NCBI GenBank assembly: GCA_018434325.1
Contig: JAHDPO010000012.1
Coordinates: 28,146-92,145, forward strand
Length of the DNA stretch: 64,000 nt
Origin: Clostridia bacterium
GTDB taxonomy: Bacteria; Bacillota; Peptococcia; DRI-13; UBA5745
Reading direction: 5' to 3'
In this document: positions 1 through 8,726 of the stretch, one piece after another
Numbering within the stretch: the stretch's first letter is position 1
Layout of the letters: the number at the start of each line of letters is the position of its first letter
Notes under the pieces: model-generated
Seen by the model: the letters and a program-made list of their open reading frames with translations, nothing else
What the model was told of the DNA's origin: nothing
The model's database searches: none
Position numbers and translations under genes: made by a program

Positions 1-1271
1 CAGCCAAAGGTCTCGTAATCTTCCTCCGGCAAGCCGGCAATCAAATCCAAGTGCAGGTGGATATTGTTGCCCTTTTTCAATTCCCGGAAATTCTCTTTAA
101 CCTTGCGTAAATCCGTTTTGCGGCTGACGGCGGCCAGCGTCTGTTCCTGAAAGCTTTGCAGCCCCACCTCCATCTGAATAAGGCCGTCGGGAGCTTTTTG
201 CAGCAGCTCGATGGTTTCCTCATCGAAAAGGTCCGCCGCCACCTCAAAGTGAAAGCAAACATCCGCCGGGATTTGGCCGCTATTTCTGGCCGCCAGTAAG
301 AAGCGAATAATTTCCCGGCTGCGGGCGGGATGGCAGTTGAACGTCCGATCTACCAGCTTGATGGTCTTGCTGCCGCTGCCGGCCAGCTTCAGCAAATTCC
401 CTTTGGCCCTCTCCAAATCGAAATAACGCACGTTGCCCCGCCGGCCGGAGAGACAAAAGCCGCAGCTAAAAGGGCAGCCTCTGGTGGTTTCCGTATAGAC
501 CATACGACCTGCCAACTGCTCCATATACTCCGGCAGAAAAGGGTCAGGCGGTTCCCCTTTGGCCTCCGCCACCGGGTTTTGCAGGGCAAGGCCGCCTTTC
601 CTCCAGGCTAAGCCCGGTATAGCCGCCAAATCTGCGGCAGCCCGACAGCCGCTGTGCCTGGCGAGCAACGACAATAGCTCCACAAAAGGTCCCTCGCCTT
701 CGCCGCAGACCACATAATCCACCATCGGTAACTCTTTGAGACGCTCCTGACCGTTGAACGAAACCTCCGGCCCGCCCAGGACGATAAGGCAATTGGGCAG
801 CAGGCGAGGCAATTCTGCCAGAAGCTCCTCCACTAAGGTCATGTTCCAGATATAGCAGCAAATAGCCAGCAACTCAGGCTGGCGCTGCTGTATTTCCGTG
901 AGGATCTCTGCTGCCGGCCGGTTGATATTAGTCTCAAATATTTCCGGCTCTTTCAGGAGTATCCTCCCTGGATTAAGCCGGCTCTGGAGGCGAGAGCCAG
1001 ATGATGGCTGAGAAAAGCGCAACGGCTTAGTGAATGATACAGACGCCTCATTATAACGCCTCAGTAGAAAATTTTTCGGTTGTAGAAAAATTTTCTTGCC
1101 TCTGTGCGTTTCAATGAGGCGAGAGCCAGATGATGACTGAGAAAAGCGCGAAGGCACAGATAGAGTCACAGACGCCTCATTATATGCCCGCACCGCTGCT
1201 TTCAGATACCAGGGGGCCAAGGCGGCATGAATATATTTTGAGTTTATAGCGAGAATCAATGTTTTCATCAT
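1..1271 (-). CDS. B12-binding domain radical SAM protein (3' end outside window)
   Basis: I read this frame by hand on the reverse strand. It is open from ATG at 1271 to the window edge (423 codons). The N-terminus (MMKTLILAINSKYIHAALAP) is typical of B12-binding radical SAM proteins of the COG1032 type. A Rossmann-like cobalamin-binding region follows (LPNCLIVLGGPEVSFN, then DYVVCGEGEGPF). The radical SAM signature is Cys266-x3-Cys270-x2-Cys273 in TRGCPFSCGFC. Such proteins use a [4Fe-4S] cluster, SAM and often cobalamin for methylation or rearrangement; the substrate is unknown here. Residues 30-95 are encoded by an inserted palindromic repeat (987-1184) that keeps the frame and separates the first beta strand from the rest of the B12 domain. 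Without it the N-terminus would have normal family length. The start is uncertain by one codon (ATG at 1271 or 1268). The upstream AAGGA is weakly placed. Confidence 0.85.
   Translation of the reverse strand, partial: MMKTLILAINSKYIHAALAPWYLKAAVRAYNEASVTLSVPSRFSQSSSGSRLIETHRGKKIFLQPKNFLLRRYNEASVSFTKPLRFSQPSSGSRLQSRLNPGRILLKEPEIFETNINRPAAEILTEIQQRQPELLAICCYIWNMTLVEELLAELPRLLPNCLIVLGGPEVSFNGQERLKELPMVDYVVCGEGEGPFVELLSLLARHSGCRAAADLAAIPGLAWRKGGLALQNPVAEAKGEPPDPFLPEYMEQLAGRMVYTETTRGCPFSCGFCLSGRRGNVRYFDLERAKGNLLKLAGSGSKTIKLVDRTFNCHPARSREIIRFLLAARNSGQIPADVCFHFEVAADLFDEETIELLQKAPDGLIQMEVGLQSFQEQTLAAVSRKTDLRKVKENFRELKKGNNIHLHLDLIAGLPEEDYETFG
987..1184. repeat. In-frame palindromic repeat insertion inside the radical SAM gene
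   Basis: Two 69-bp direct copies (987-1055 and 1116-1184) share their outer parts almost exactly: each begins GAGGCGAGAGCCAGATGATG and ends ACAGACGCCTCATTATA. Their central ~18 bp diverge. Each copy has GAGGCG/CGCCTC-type inverted ends. Between them lies a perfect 12-bp inverted repeat (1066-1077 and 1085-1096, 7-nt loop). All parts are multiples of three (69+60+69 bp), and the host frame stays open through them. Confidence 0.85.
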
Positions 1272-1822
1272 AATTCAGAGAAATTCCTTTGGTTTATTAG
1301 GGATCAGCCTTGTTCACAGATCCGCTTTCTATAATTCTAGCATTTCAGCCGTCTTTTTTCAAATTTGATCCAATCTTGCCGATGCCAAATTATTGTAGTT
1401 TCCTGAGGCAGCGGCCCCGGCAGTGAAGCCGTCCGTCGATGACGGTAATGGTCCGACAGATAGTGGAGCCGGCTTGTGCAAAATTTGCGGTTGTAGGTAA
1501 TTGTCCCGGATCAGATGAGCAAAAATTACGTTTGTATGTAAAATGCAAAGAGGATATTTACCCAAACGAAAAAATTGCACAGAAACCCCCAGTGCCCAGT
1601 GCCCCAAGGGGCCACGGCCTCGGGGGCTAGGTTCACTGAAAAAAGGCGAAGGCCGCTTTAGTGTACCTGCCCCATGCCTAATCCCGTTTTTTTGGATGAC
1701 AGCCACCCGTATTTTACTTTATCTGTCCATATCATTTATTCTTATTTTATCCATTTCAATATGTGCAATAATCAGCTATGCTAATAAAAGCCTAGGCCAA
1801 AATATATATTGGAGAAAATGAT
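1272..1822. other. Noncoding region with GC-rich hairpins between divergent genes
   Basis: No credible gene is seen; the small ORFs here are low-complexity. The region contains a GTGCCCC-AA-GGGGCCAC hairpin near 1598-1615 and a larger one whose arms, GGGGCTAGGTTCACT (about 1623-1637) and AGTGTACCTGCCCC (1660-1673), pair with one mismatch and one bulge. I could not match either to a known riboswitch. The last 100 bases are AT-rich and should hold the promoter of the downstream S component, but no clear -35/-10 pair stands out. Confidence 0.45.
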
Positions 1823-2374
1823 ATGATGAAAAAGATTACAATAAAAGAAATAACCCGTATCGGCATTATGACGGCGGCGGTGTACGTAGCCTCCGCTTTC
1901 CTGCAAATTTCCATTCCAACGGCCATCGATAATACCCGCCTGCATATGGGCAACGTTATGTGCCTGCTGGCCGGCTTTCTCTTGGGCCCGCTCCAAGGCG
2001 GACTGGCCGCCGGTATGGGTTCCATGCTCTTTGATTTAACGAATCCCGCTTATATTATATCCGCGCCTTTTACCTTTGTTTTTAAATTTGCCATGGCCTG
2101 GATCTGCGGCAAAATAGCTGGCGGCTCGGCGGGTCAGGGGCTAAAAAAGCGCTATATACTAGGTGCGGCCGCCGGAGCTTTTGCCTACGTAATTCTTTAT
2201 CTGGCCAAAAGCTTTATCGAGCATCGCTTTATATATGGCTTCCCTTTGGAAGCCGTGCTGCTCACCGTATCCCAAAAGGCGATAGTGTCCAGCATTAACG
2301 CCGTGGTCGCCGTTATTGTGGCAGCGCCTCTGGGCCTGGCTCTGCGGCCCGCCATCAGGAAGATAATGGCGTAA
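1823..2374 (+). CDS. ECF transporter S component (vitamin-binding membrane subunit)
   Basis: This 183-residue hydrophobic protein has about five to six membrane segments. The pattern LHMGNVMCLLAGFLLGPLQGGLAAGMGSMLFDL is typical of substrate-binding S components of energy-coupling factor transporters (Pfam ECF_trnsprt type). S components bind one vitamin or metal and share a common EcfA-EcfA'-EcfT module; a candidate module lies at 59.8-62.2 kb of this window. ATG at 1823 follows GGAG with 8 nt spacing. The substrate cannot be assigned: pantothenate and other vitamins are possible, and no recognisable riboswitch precedes the gene. It converges on the Mo-hydroxylase operon, from which hairpins at 2387-2456 separate it. 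Confidence 0.85.
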   Translation: MMKKITIKEITRIGIMTAAVYVASAFLQISIPTAIDNTRLHMGNVMCLLAGFLLGPLQGGLAAGMGSMLFDLTNPAYIISAPFTFVFKFAMAWICGKIAGGSAGQGLKKRYILGAAAGAFAYVILYLAKSFIEHRFIYGFPLEAVLLTVSQKAIVSSINAVVAVIVAAPLGLALRPAIRKIMA

Positions 2375-2386
2375 TAAAGAAAAAGC

Positions 2387-2415
2387 TCTCTCCGCTGTTG
2401 GCAGCAGCGGAGAGA
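2387..2415 (-). terminator. Rho-independent terminator of the Mo-hydroxylase/UbiD operon
   Basis: An 11-bp perfect stem (2387-2397 with 2405-2415) with a 7-nt loop is followed on the minus strand by a T-rich run (GCTTTTTCTTTATT). It sits just past the minus-strand stop at 2481. A second small hairpin (GTCCCGG-GATA-CCGGGAC, 2439-2456) lies between. Confidence 0.75.
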
Positions 2416-2480
2416 CCGAGAGGGGTTGCCTCAAAAGAGTCCCGGGATACCGGGACAATAATGAGCAGGCAATAAATATA

Positions 2481-3338
2481 TTATCTCTCTAAAAGCTGCA
2501 GCGCATCAGCAGCCAATGCATGTATAGCTCTGGCTTTATATGCCACTGTTGAGCGATTGCCCAGAACCTGGCGAAGGGCTTTTTCGGCTGCCGTCTGAAA
2601 GCTGCTTTGATCAATTTGGGCGATGGTACGGCCGATGCATAATTCTTCACAAGTCTGCACCCGGTAAGGATGCGGCCCTGCAGAACCAATTGCCACCCTT
2701 GCCTGATCGATTACGCCATTTTTGGTTTCTGTTACTGCAACGGTCAGGTTAAGCCGGGATATTGCCAATGCCTGCCGTCGGCCCAGCTTAACAAAAGCAC
2801 TTTTCCAGGGCGTAGCCGGCAAGGTAAACACTACTTGCGTCAAAAGAACAGACCTTCCTACTTTTGAAAAACAGTCTTTTGACCAGAAATGGTCAAGATC
2901 GCTTTCCCTGCTGCCGTTACCGTCTTGCATCAGAATTCTGGGAGTGAAGGCTGTTAATGGGCAAATCGAATCTGCTGCTGCTGATCCGGTACCCAAGTTT
3001 CCGCCTATGGTTCCTTTATTACGGATTTGCGGAGATCCGATCTGGCTGCAAGCCTCTGCCAATGCTGTTAACTGCTGGCGAATAACGGGATGTTCTGCAA
3101 TTTCAGAAAATGGGACGGCACAACCAATCTTTATCTGCTCTTTGCTGCAATGTATGGTGCGAAGCTGGGGAATACGGGATACATCCACCAGAAAACCAGG
3201 TTGTTCTTTCCTTTGATTAATGGCAATGATCAGATCAGTGCCGCCGGCCACAATCTGAGAGCGGTCATCCGACGACAATGCAGCAATTGCTTCCTCAATT
3301 GTGGAAGGAATTAAATAATCAGTTATTGACGGAGTCAA
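2481..3338 (-). CDS. Molybdenum hydroxylase FAD-binding (medium) subunit
   Basis: This 285-residue protein belongs to the CoxM/XdhB family of flavin subunits in xanthine dehydrogenase-type enzymes. The two FAD pyrophosphate motifs are visible: AGGTDL at 31-36 and TIGGNLG at 110-116. It passes electrons from the [2Fe-2S] subunit to an acceptor. TTG start at 3338 with AAAGGAGGGG 5 nt upstream. It is the last gene of the operon and is separated from the other two hydroxylase subunits by the zinc-ribbon and UbiD genes. That order is unusual, because CoxMSL subunits usually sit together. The length is normal for the family (about 270-300). Confidence 0.9.
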   Translation of the reverse strand: MTPSITDYLIPSTIEEAIAALSSDDRSQIVAGGTDLIIAINQRKEQPGFLVDVSRIPQLRTIHCSKEQIKIGCAVPFSEIAEHPVIRQQLTALAEACSQIGSPQIRNKGTIGGNLGTGSAAADSICPLTAFTPRILMQDGNGSRESDLDHFWSKDCFSKVGRSVLLTQVVFTLPATPWKSAFVKLGRRQALAISRLNLTVAVTETKNGVIDQARVAIGSAGPHPYRVQTCEELCIGRTIAQIDQSSFQTAAEKALRQVLGNRSTVAYKARAIHALAADALQLLER

Positions 3339-3359
3339 TACTACCCCTCCTTTTGGACA

Positions 3360-4748
3360 TCAAACCAGATAGTCTGCGATATTTATCCGCTGTACCAGCT
3401 CCTCAGGAGGCTGAGCCTTGATTGCATAAGGGGAACCTATAGGCTTCGTTGCATCAATAATCATACCGGCCCCGCTGATTTCTTCAATTAATGAAGGGTC
3501 CAATGCCTGGCCCTGGATATTTTTCAGAATATTGACATCTTTATCTGCCTGTACCCGGGTAGCCAAGGCCCACATGACCTGCTTGAGGTTGCTAATATCG
3601 ATGTCGCAGTCTACAACAATCACATGCTTAATGAAATTACTGAGACTCAGGGCAGCCATAGCGACACGCATAGGTTCCCCTTCTACCTTCTTATCCAGCT
3701 GAATAATTAAGTTTAGCGGTCCGCCGGATTCTACCCAGTTAACGTCCCTAACGCCCGGTATGATTGCTTTCAGATTGGCAAAAATATCTGCTTGAATCGG
3801 AAGATGAGAATAAAGATTCTCTTGGTGCCCGCCGAAGATATTGAGAATTACCCCGTCAGGTCTGGCGTTGATTGCCTTGATCTCAACCAGCCAAGACAGT
3901 CGCTGTGGTCCCGTATATTGCGTAAATTCACCAAAAGGTCCTTCTATAGTTCTACGGTCGGCAACAATCTCACCTTCCAATACAATTTCTGCATCAGCAG
4001 GAATCAGCAGCTGATCGCCGTAAGCAGATGACGGTGTCACCCGCAAAGACTCACCCATTACACCTCCAACCACCTCGTATTCATCTTTATCAAGCTTCGT
4101 TAATGCCGCCCCTGCCAGAAAGAATGCGGGATGATGGCCAAGGACGAGAGCTATGGGGAGGTTTTGATCTTTACTTTCCGTTCTGCTGAAGATATGCCAG
4201 AGATGTCTGGGTGACATCCACAGTCCTAAATGATTCTTGTCCATGAACATGGCTCTGTTCCAGGATACATTATATCGTCCATCTGCCGGATCTTTTGCCA
4301 CGATGCTGGGTGTCAGATATGGTCCGCCATCCATATCATTCATCCTGGGAATAGGCAGCTTTGTCAGATCCACGTCATCGCCAATCATCTGTATCGCTTT
4401 CACCGGCGCTGCCTTTTCAGGAATTATTGTTACTTTTCTAGGTTTGGATGCCCCTGTATTAAACATTTCCATCGCCGAAAACCGGGTATCGCAAGGGGCG
4501 CCTAAAGAATGGGCCATACTGCGTATCGAACTATGGGCGTTCATCATCAGGCGGAATTGGGTTTCCTCTCGGTTTAAATCAACCAGGTGTTCAAATAAGA
4601 CAGCAGGATATCGTTTTTGACGATCCAACGCTTCTATCAGTGCACTGGCTTCATAAGCACCGCCATCCACCAGCTTAGATACCCGTTTAATCTCTTCTGG
4701 ATAAGTGTTCTCAAGATCAATAAGATATGTCCGTAGATCCTTGGCCAT
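3360..4748 (-). CDS. UbiD family decarboxylase (prenylated-FMN dependent)
   Basis: This 462-residue protein matches UbiD decarboxylases in length and pattern, including the signature EGPFGEFTQY and the preceding substrate/prFMN-binding region (PSSAYGDQLLIPADAEIVLEGE). The family reversibly (de)carboxylates aromatic, heteroaromatic or unsaturated acids using prenylated FMN made by a UbiX prenyltransferase. No ubiX is seen in this window. ATG at 4748 follows GGAGGAAG. It sits between the zinc-ribbon gene (4779-5009) and the FAD subunit (21 bp to the latter). With the Mo hydroxylase next door, the likely job is removal or addition of a ring carboxylate before or after ring hydroxylation. The substrate is not determinable. 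Confidence 0.9.
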   Translation of the reverse strand: MAKDLRTYLIDLENTYPEEIKRVSKLVDGGAYEASALIEALDRQKRYPAVLFEHLVDLNREETQFRLMMNAHSSIRSMAHSLGAPCDTRFSAMEMFNTGASKPRKVTIIPEKAAPVKAIQMIGDDVDLTKLPIPRMNDMDGGPYLTPSIVAKDPADGRYNVSWNRAMFMDKNHLGLWMSPRHLWHIFSRTESKDQNLPIALVLGHHPAFFLAGAALTKLDKDEYEVVGGVMGESLRVTPSSAYGDQLLIPADAEIVLEGEIVADRRTIEGPFGEFTQYTGPQRLSWLVEIKAINARPDGVILNIFGGHQENLYSHLPIQADIFANLKAIIPGVRDVNWVESGGPLNLIIQLDKKVEGEPMRVAMAALSLSNFIKHVIVVDCDIDISNLKQVMWALATRVQADKDVNILKNIQGQALDPSLIEEISGAGMIIDATKPIGSPYAIKAQPPEELVQRINIADYLV

Positions 4749-4778
4749 TTTTCTTCCTCCATTTCCATGATCATATAG

Positions 4779-5009
4779 TCACTTGCCTGCTGGGATATAT
4801 AGGACCCTGTCCATATTTTCTTCTGTAAGGGGCTCCCGCAGGCGGGCCAGTACCGCTCCGTCACTGCTATTAAGGCAGGGGCTATATTCCTGAAAAGGAA
4901 TAATTCCGTCACATTGAGGACAATGCACCGGTACCTTAAGCTTAATCATGGATATATCGCCATAAAAGTACTTTTTGCATCGAGGGCAATTCAGGTTAAA
5001 CATCTTCAT
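4779..5009 (-). CDS. Small two-CPxC zinc-ribbon protein, UbiD-associated
   Basis: This is a 76-residue protein with paired CPRC (residues 9-12) and CPQC (34-37) motifs, expected to bind one zinc or iron atom. The C-terminal half has no recognisable fold. ATG at 5009 follows AAGGAGG. It lies directly upstream of the UbiD gene in the same operon. Some UbiD-type hydroxyarylic acid decarboxylases (VdcBCD/ShdBCD type) include a small Cys-rich D subunit of about 75-80 residues. This protein could be an analogue, but I see no clear sequence match, so that is inference. Confidence 0.7.
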   Translation of the reverse strand: MKMFNLNCPRCKKYFYGDISMIKLKVPVHCPQCDGIIPFQEYSPCLNSSDGAVLARLREPLTEENMDRVLYIPAGK

Positions 5010-5047
5010 AGTCTTTCCTCCTTATTATTTCTGCGATACTTTTTTGC

Positions 5048-7309
5048 TCATACGGCTTCCTGTACCCTTTCCAGATCCAAAGGCAAGCTATTGCATTCCT
5101 TATGCAGAATAATACTTACTGCATTTGCCAGAGCAGCGGCGGTGGGAATCAAGGACGGCTCCCCAACACCTTTTGCACCAAATGGCCCTTCACCGTCTTT
5201 TGTAGGTACAAAATAAGACTCTACCGGACAAACATCCATTGATGTTGGCAAAAGATAGCTATCGAAATTATGGTTGAGTATCCTGCCATCCTTCAGCTTG
5301 ACCTCTTCCCATAAGCCATAACCCAGACCACCGGCAATCCCCCCCTCCATTTGCCCTTCCAGCAATCTTGGGTTGAGAGGTGTTCCCACATCATAAACAG
5401 CTATTGCCTTCAACGGGTATACCTTACCTGTTTCCCGCTGCACCCTTACCTTAATGCATTGCACACCAAAGGTGTAGCTGGCATAGGGCACTCCCTGGCA
5501 CTTAGTATTCAGTGCCGTAGTGGGCGGTTCATACTTACCTGTACAGGAGAGCTTATGCCCAGTCTGGCTACAGCACAGATGCATTTCCTGTAATGATATC
5601 TGCTTATGGCCTGCGGCAGCCATTAATTGTCCCCCTTTTTCCTGCAACAGGACTTCATTTGCATAAACATTGAGAAGTAAAGCTGCCTGTTGCTTCAGCA
5701 TGTTTAGAAAATCGACAGCCGTCTCCCTGACGCCTCTGCCTACAATTGTGGTCAGACGGGTTCCTGAGGTTGTGCCGGAATCAAGGGTATGCCGGGTATC
5801 CGCAGAGATTAAGTCAATATGGCTGATATTAATCTGTAGTGTGGCAGCTGTAATCTGAGCCATTACCGTATTGGAGCCCTGGCCAATATCCGGAGAGCCT
5901 ATTGCCACCAATACACGCCCATTCGCCTGCAAGCTGACAATTGCCGTTCCTGGATTCGCCGCTGCTGTTCGTCCATTGCCATAGTAATGTCCTGCTATAC
6001 CCCAGGCTTCGTTTTCCTGCAAGGGGTTTTTTGTGTTTTCTTGCTTCATGTGTATGGCGGCTTCTTCCAATGCCTGAATATAACCCACCTCCCCAGGCAA
6101 AGCCTGGCCCGAAGGCAGCAAATCACCTTCTTTCAAGCCGTTGAGCAGCCGAACAGCCATCGGCTCCATTCCCAAAGCAGCTGCCAGCAAATCCATTTGC
6201 CGTTCATGAGCCAGGGCAACTTGAGGTACGCCAAATCCCCTCATCGCGCCGGTAGTTGGATTATTGGTGTAGTAAGCTACAGCATGAATCCTGACATTGG
6301 GGACGGCATAAGGGCCGGCGCCATGAAGAACGGAACGGGTCAGGACCGGTGCAGAATACCCGCTGTAAGCACCGGAATCAGCCAAAATTTCTGCCTTTAC
6401 CGCCACCAGACGCCCATCTTTTGTTGCACCATGGGTATAATGCATGATCATGGGATGCCTTTTAGTGGATACCTGCATACTCTCTTCTCTGGTGTATACC
6501 ATCTTCACCGGACATCCTGTCTTCAGACAAAGCAAAGCAGCCATGCAGTTGATGGGCAAATCTGATTTGCCGCCAAAGCTGCCGCCAATATACGGCGCCT
6601 TGACACAAACCAGCTCCGGCGGCAGACCGGTCACCCGGCAAATCTCGGTTTGATCCATATGGACGCTCTTGGTTGTCGACCAAACCAATACGCCAGCCTG
6701 CTGAGCATCTATATCTTCAGGCTGATAAGGTTCGGCCAGCACTGCTTCCGGTTCGATATAAGCATGCTCCGCCATCTGTGTCGTATATGTCCGTTGGATT
6801 ACGATGTCTGCTGCTGCCAGGGCAGCATCGACATCCCCATATTCCGTCAGCTTATCGCAGCTAATATTACCTGCCTTTTCATGGAGGCAGTACGCACCCG
6901 GAGCCATTGCTTCTTCTATCGTGTTCAATACCGGCAAGGCCTCCCAGTTTGCTTCTATTCTTACAACTGCTGCCCGGGCCTGGGCCAGCGTCTCAGCTGC
7001 CACAACCGCTACCGCTTGCTGATAAAAGCAAACCTCAGCAGAGGCCAATACCGGTGTGTCCTTTACTCCGGTCATGCCAACTCTGTTTTCTCCCGGTATA
7101 TCCGCTCCAGTCAAAACCGCTTTTACACCGGGCATAGACTGAGCCTTTGATACGTCCAGGGAAATCAGCCGGGCATGGCTGTGTTCGCTGCGGTAAGCTA
7201 CAGCATGAAGCAGCCCTGGCCGGTTTATATCCGCACAATATACTGCTTTGCCTGTTACTTTATCCCTGGCATCAGGTTTAATTACACTATTGCCAATTAA
7301 ACTGCTCAT
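5048..7309 (-). CDS. Molybdenum hydroxylase large (Mo-cofactor) subunit
   Basis: This 753-residue protein is the xanthine dehydrogenase/CoxL-type molybdopterin subunit. Visible landmarks are the N-terminal a/b hammerhead domain (GKAVYCADI), GGSFGGK at about 242-248, AMRGFGVPQ, the Q-loop region (IGSPDIGQG), and the C-terminal catalytic glutamate in KGVGEPS (Glu717). It hydroxylates a ring or aldehyde carbon using water-derived oxygen. The usual active-site CoxL loop (AYRCSFR) is absent, arguing against CO dehydrogenase. It overlaps the Fe-S subunit stop by ATGA at 7306-7309, so the two are translationally coupled. No XdhC-type sulfurylation factor is seen in the window. The substrate is unknown; nicotinate-like, furoyl/benzoyl-type and purine substrates are all used within this family. 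Confidence 0.92.
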   Translation of the reverse strand: MSSLIGNSVIKPDARDKVTGKAVYCADINRPGLLHAVAYRSEHSHARLISLDVSKAQSMPGVKAVLTGADIPGENRVGMTGVKDTPVLASAEVCFYQQAVAVVAAETLAQARAAVVRIEANWEALPVLNTIEEAMAPGAYCLHEKAGNISCDKLTEYGDVDAALAAADIVIQRTYTTQMAEHAYIEPEAVLAEPYQPEDIDAQQAGVLVWSTTKSVHMDQTEICRVTGLPPELVCVKAPYIGGSFGGKSDLPINCMAALLCLKTGCPVKMVYTREESMQVSTKRHPMIMHYTHGATKDGRLVAVKAEILADSGAYSGYSAPVLTRSVLHGAGPYAVPNVRIHAVAYYTNNPTTGAMRGFGVPQVALAHERQMDLLAAALGMEPMAVRLLNGLKEGDLLPSGQALPGEVGYIQALEEAAIHMKQENTKNPLQENEAWGIAGHYYGNGRTAAANPGTAIVSLQANGRVLVAIGSPDIGQGSNTVMAQITAATLQINISHIDLISADTRHTLDSGTTSGTRLTTIVGRGVRETAVDFLNMLKQQAALLLNVYANEVLLQEKGGQLMAAAGHKQISLQEMHLCCSQTGHKLSCTGKYEPPTTALNTKCQGVPYASYTFGVQCIKVRVQRETGKVYPLKAIAVYDVGTPLNPRLLEGQMEGGIAGGLGYGLWEEVKLKDGRILNHNFDSYLLPTSMDVCPVESYFVPTKDGEGPFGAKGVGEPSLIPTAAALANAVSIILHKECNSLPLDLERVQEAV

Positions 7310-7815
7310 AACTGCCCTTCCTCTCCGGAAGCAGTATCCTGCCGTTTCGCCCTAAGCTTATCGGCAGCCAGGCGTACACCGTCCTGTATCTTCTGGTATC
7401 CTGTGCATCGGCAAAGATTACCGGACATACCCCTGGCAATGTCCTCGTCACTTGGCGCCTCATTAGCATCAAGAAGTGCTTTTGCCGATAACACCATGCC
7501 GGGAGTACAAAACCCGCACTGGACAGCAGCGGTTTCCATAAATGCCTCCTGGATTGGATGCAACCGGTCGCCGTTTTGTACGCCTTCAATTGTTAACACT
7601 GACTGCCCCATGACCGATAAGGCCGGTGTCAGACAAGCATTGACCGCCGCGCCATTGACCAGCACCGTACAGGCTCCGCACTCGCCTACCTGACAGCCGA
7701 CCTTGGTTCCCGTAAGCTGCAGATCCTCCCGAAGCACGTCCGTCAGCAATCGCCCCGGTTCAACCCACAAACTGGTATGCTGACCGTTCAATTCAAAACT
7801 TAATTCTTTTTTCAT
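7306..7815 (-). CDS. Molybdenum hydroxylase [2Fe-2S] small subunit
   Basis: This 169-residue iron-sulfur subunit carries two [2Fe-2S] clusters. The plant-ferredoxin site is Cys41, Cys46, Cys49 and Cys61 (GCQVGECGACT), and the C-terminal four-helix site is Cys100, Cys103, Cys135 and Cys137 (CGFC, CRC). It links the Mo centre to FAD. ATG at 7815 follows GGGGGGAACC. The order small-large with an ATGA overlap is standard; the FAD subunit is displaced to the operon end (2481-3338). Confidence 0.95.
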   Translation of the reverse strand: MKKELSFELNGQHTSLWVEPGRLLTDVLREDLQLTGTKVGCQVGECGACTVLVNGAAVNACLTPALSVMGQSVLTIEGVQNGDRLHPIQEAFMETAAVQCGFCTPGMVLSAKALLDANEAPSDEDIARGMSGNLCRCTGYQKIQDGVRLAADKLRAKRQDTASGEEGQL

Positions 7816-7851
7816 TGTTGGTTCCCCCCAGAAAAATTACTGCTGTTTGAC

Positions 7852-8703
7852 TCATTGAAATTGATAGATTTCTCCTGTATGCAAAGGTTCAATCTCTATC
7901 GGCATTAGGCCGGCCAATTGCCATGCTTCTTTCGCACCAGTACAGTGTCCCACTGCCATAAAACCAATTTTCTCTTGCTTTAGTTTGTCGGCGGTAAAGG
8001 CAATCCTTTTAGGGTGAGCATTGACTAAGTGCAGCCCCCCCATAATTCCGTATACAGGTATTCCTGGACATTGTTTTTTTACCGACTCTAAAATATTGAT
8101 TATTCCGGCATGGGCACAGCCGGTCAGGATCACCAAACCCTTTTCTCCCCTCATAACCAGCGCCTGGTCGTCAAAGATAAGATCCGGCTCCTGTTGGCCT
8201 TTCCGCTCAACCCAAAACCCTTCGCCGATGTTTTCCAAATCATTTTTCCTGGGTATTTCTCCGCTCAGCCACATATCCGGCTCCAGGAAAACCGCCTCCC
8301 GTTGGAGGTAGAATACTCCACCACAGGCTTCCAGCTCCTGCTGATTCCATAGCATTCCAACCGGACGTGCAGTTTCCCCGATTTGTGTAAATCGTCGTAC
8401 AAAAATATCCGGATGAGCGTAGATTGGCAATGGTATTGATCGTTTTTCCAGCAATGCCTTTAGTGCGCCAAAATGATCAAGGTGGCCATGACTAATGAAC
8501 AAACCGGCGAGATCATCCGGCTTAACCCCCAAAACCTCAAGATTGGGTAAAAGAGCTTTCCCCCGCCCTGTGTCATACAGCCACATCTGATTCCGGTGTT
8601 CAATCAGTACTGCCAGGCCGTGTTCTCCCAAAAGCCCTGGCCTGATTCCAGTACGAAACGGCATTGCAACAGTGTTCTCCACAACTACAGTAATGCGAAA
8701 CAT
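7852..8703 (-). CDS. MBL-fold metallo-hydrolase (COG1237-like)
   Basis: This 283-residue metallo-beta-lactamase-fold protein has the metal-binding motif SHGHLDHFG (His72, His74, Asp76, His77). Further on are GCAHAGI and GGLHL, as in the family annotated as dihydropterin ribofuranosylaminobenzene phosphate synthase-like (COG1237). The frame is open further upstream to 8880, but AAGGAGGT lies 5 nt before ATG at 8703 and the family N-terminus (MFRITVVVEN) begins there, so I chose 8703. It sits between the TRAP permease and the Fe-S subunit. A role in opening a ring or lactone, or in cofactor repair, is conceivable but not supported beyond context. Confidence 0.85.
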   Translation of the reverse strand: MFRITVVVENTVAMPFRTGIRPGLLGEHGLAVLIEHRNQMWLYDTGRGKALLPNLEVLGVKPDDLAGLFISHGHLDHFGALKALLEKRSIPLPIYAHPDIFVRRFTQIGETARPVGMLWNQQELEACGGVFYLQREAVFLEPDMWLSGEIPRKNDLENIGEGFWVERKGQQEPDLIFDDQALVMRGEKGLVILTGCAHAGIINILESVKKQCPGIPVYGIMGGLHLVNAHPKRIAFTADKLKQEKIGFMAVGHCTGAKEAWQLAGLMPIEIEPLHTGEIYQFQ

Positions 8704-8726
8704 AACTACCTCCTTCTGCAGGCGGA

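Noticed and set aside
1359..1706. 115-codon minus-strand ORF
   Set aside because: It is low-complexity, spans the GC-rich hairpins, has no ribosome site and resembles no protein family.
1823..2374. Assigning the S component to a specific vitamin
   Set aside because: No riboswitch or biosynthetic neighbour was recognised, and membrane sequence alone does not fix the substrate.
5048..7815. CO dehydrogenase (coxSL) as identity of the Mo hydroxylase
   Set aside because: The CoxL active-site loop AYRCSFR is absent and the subunit order differs; a generic hydroxylase is the safer call.
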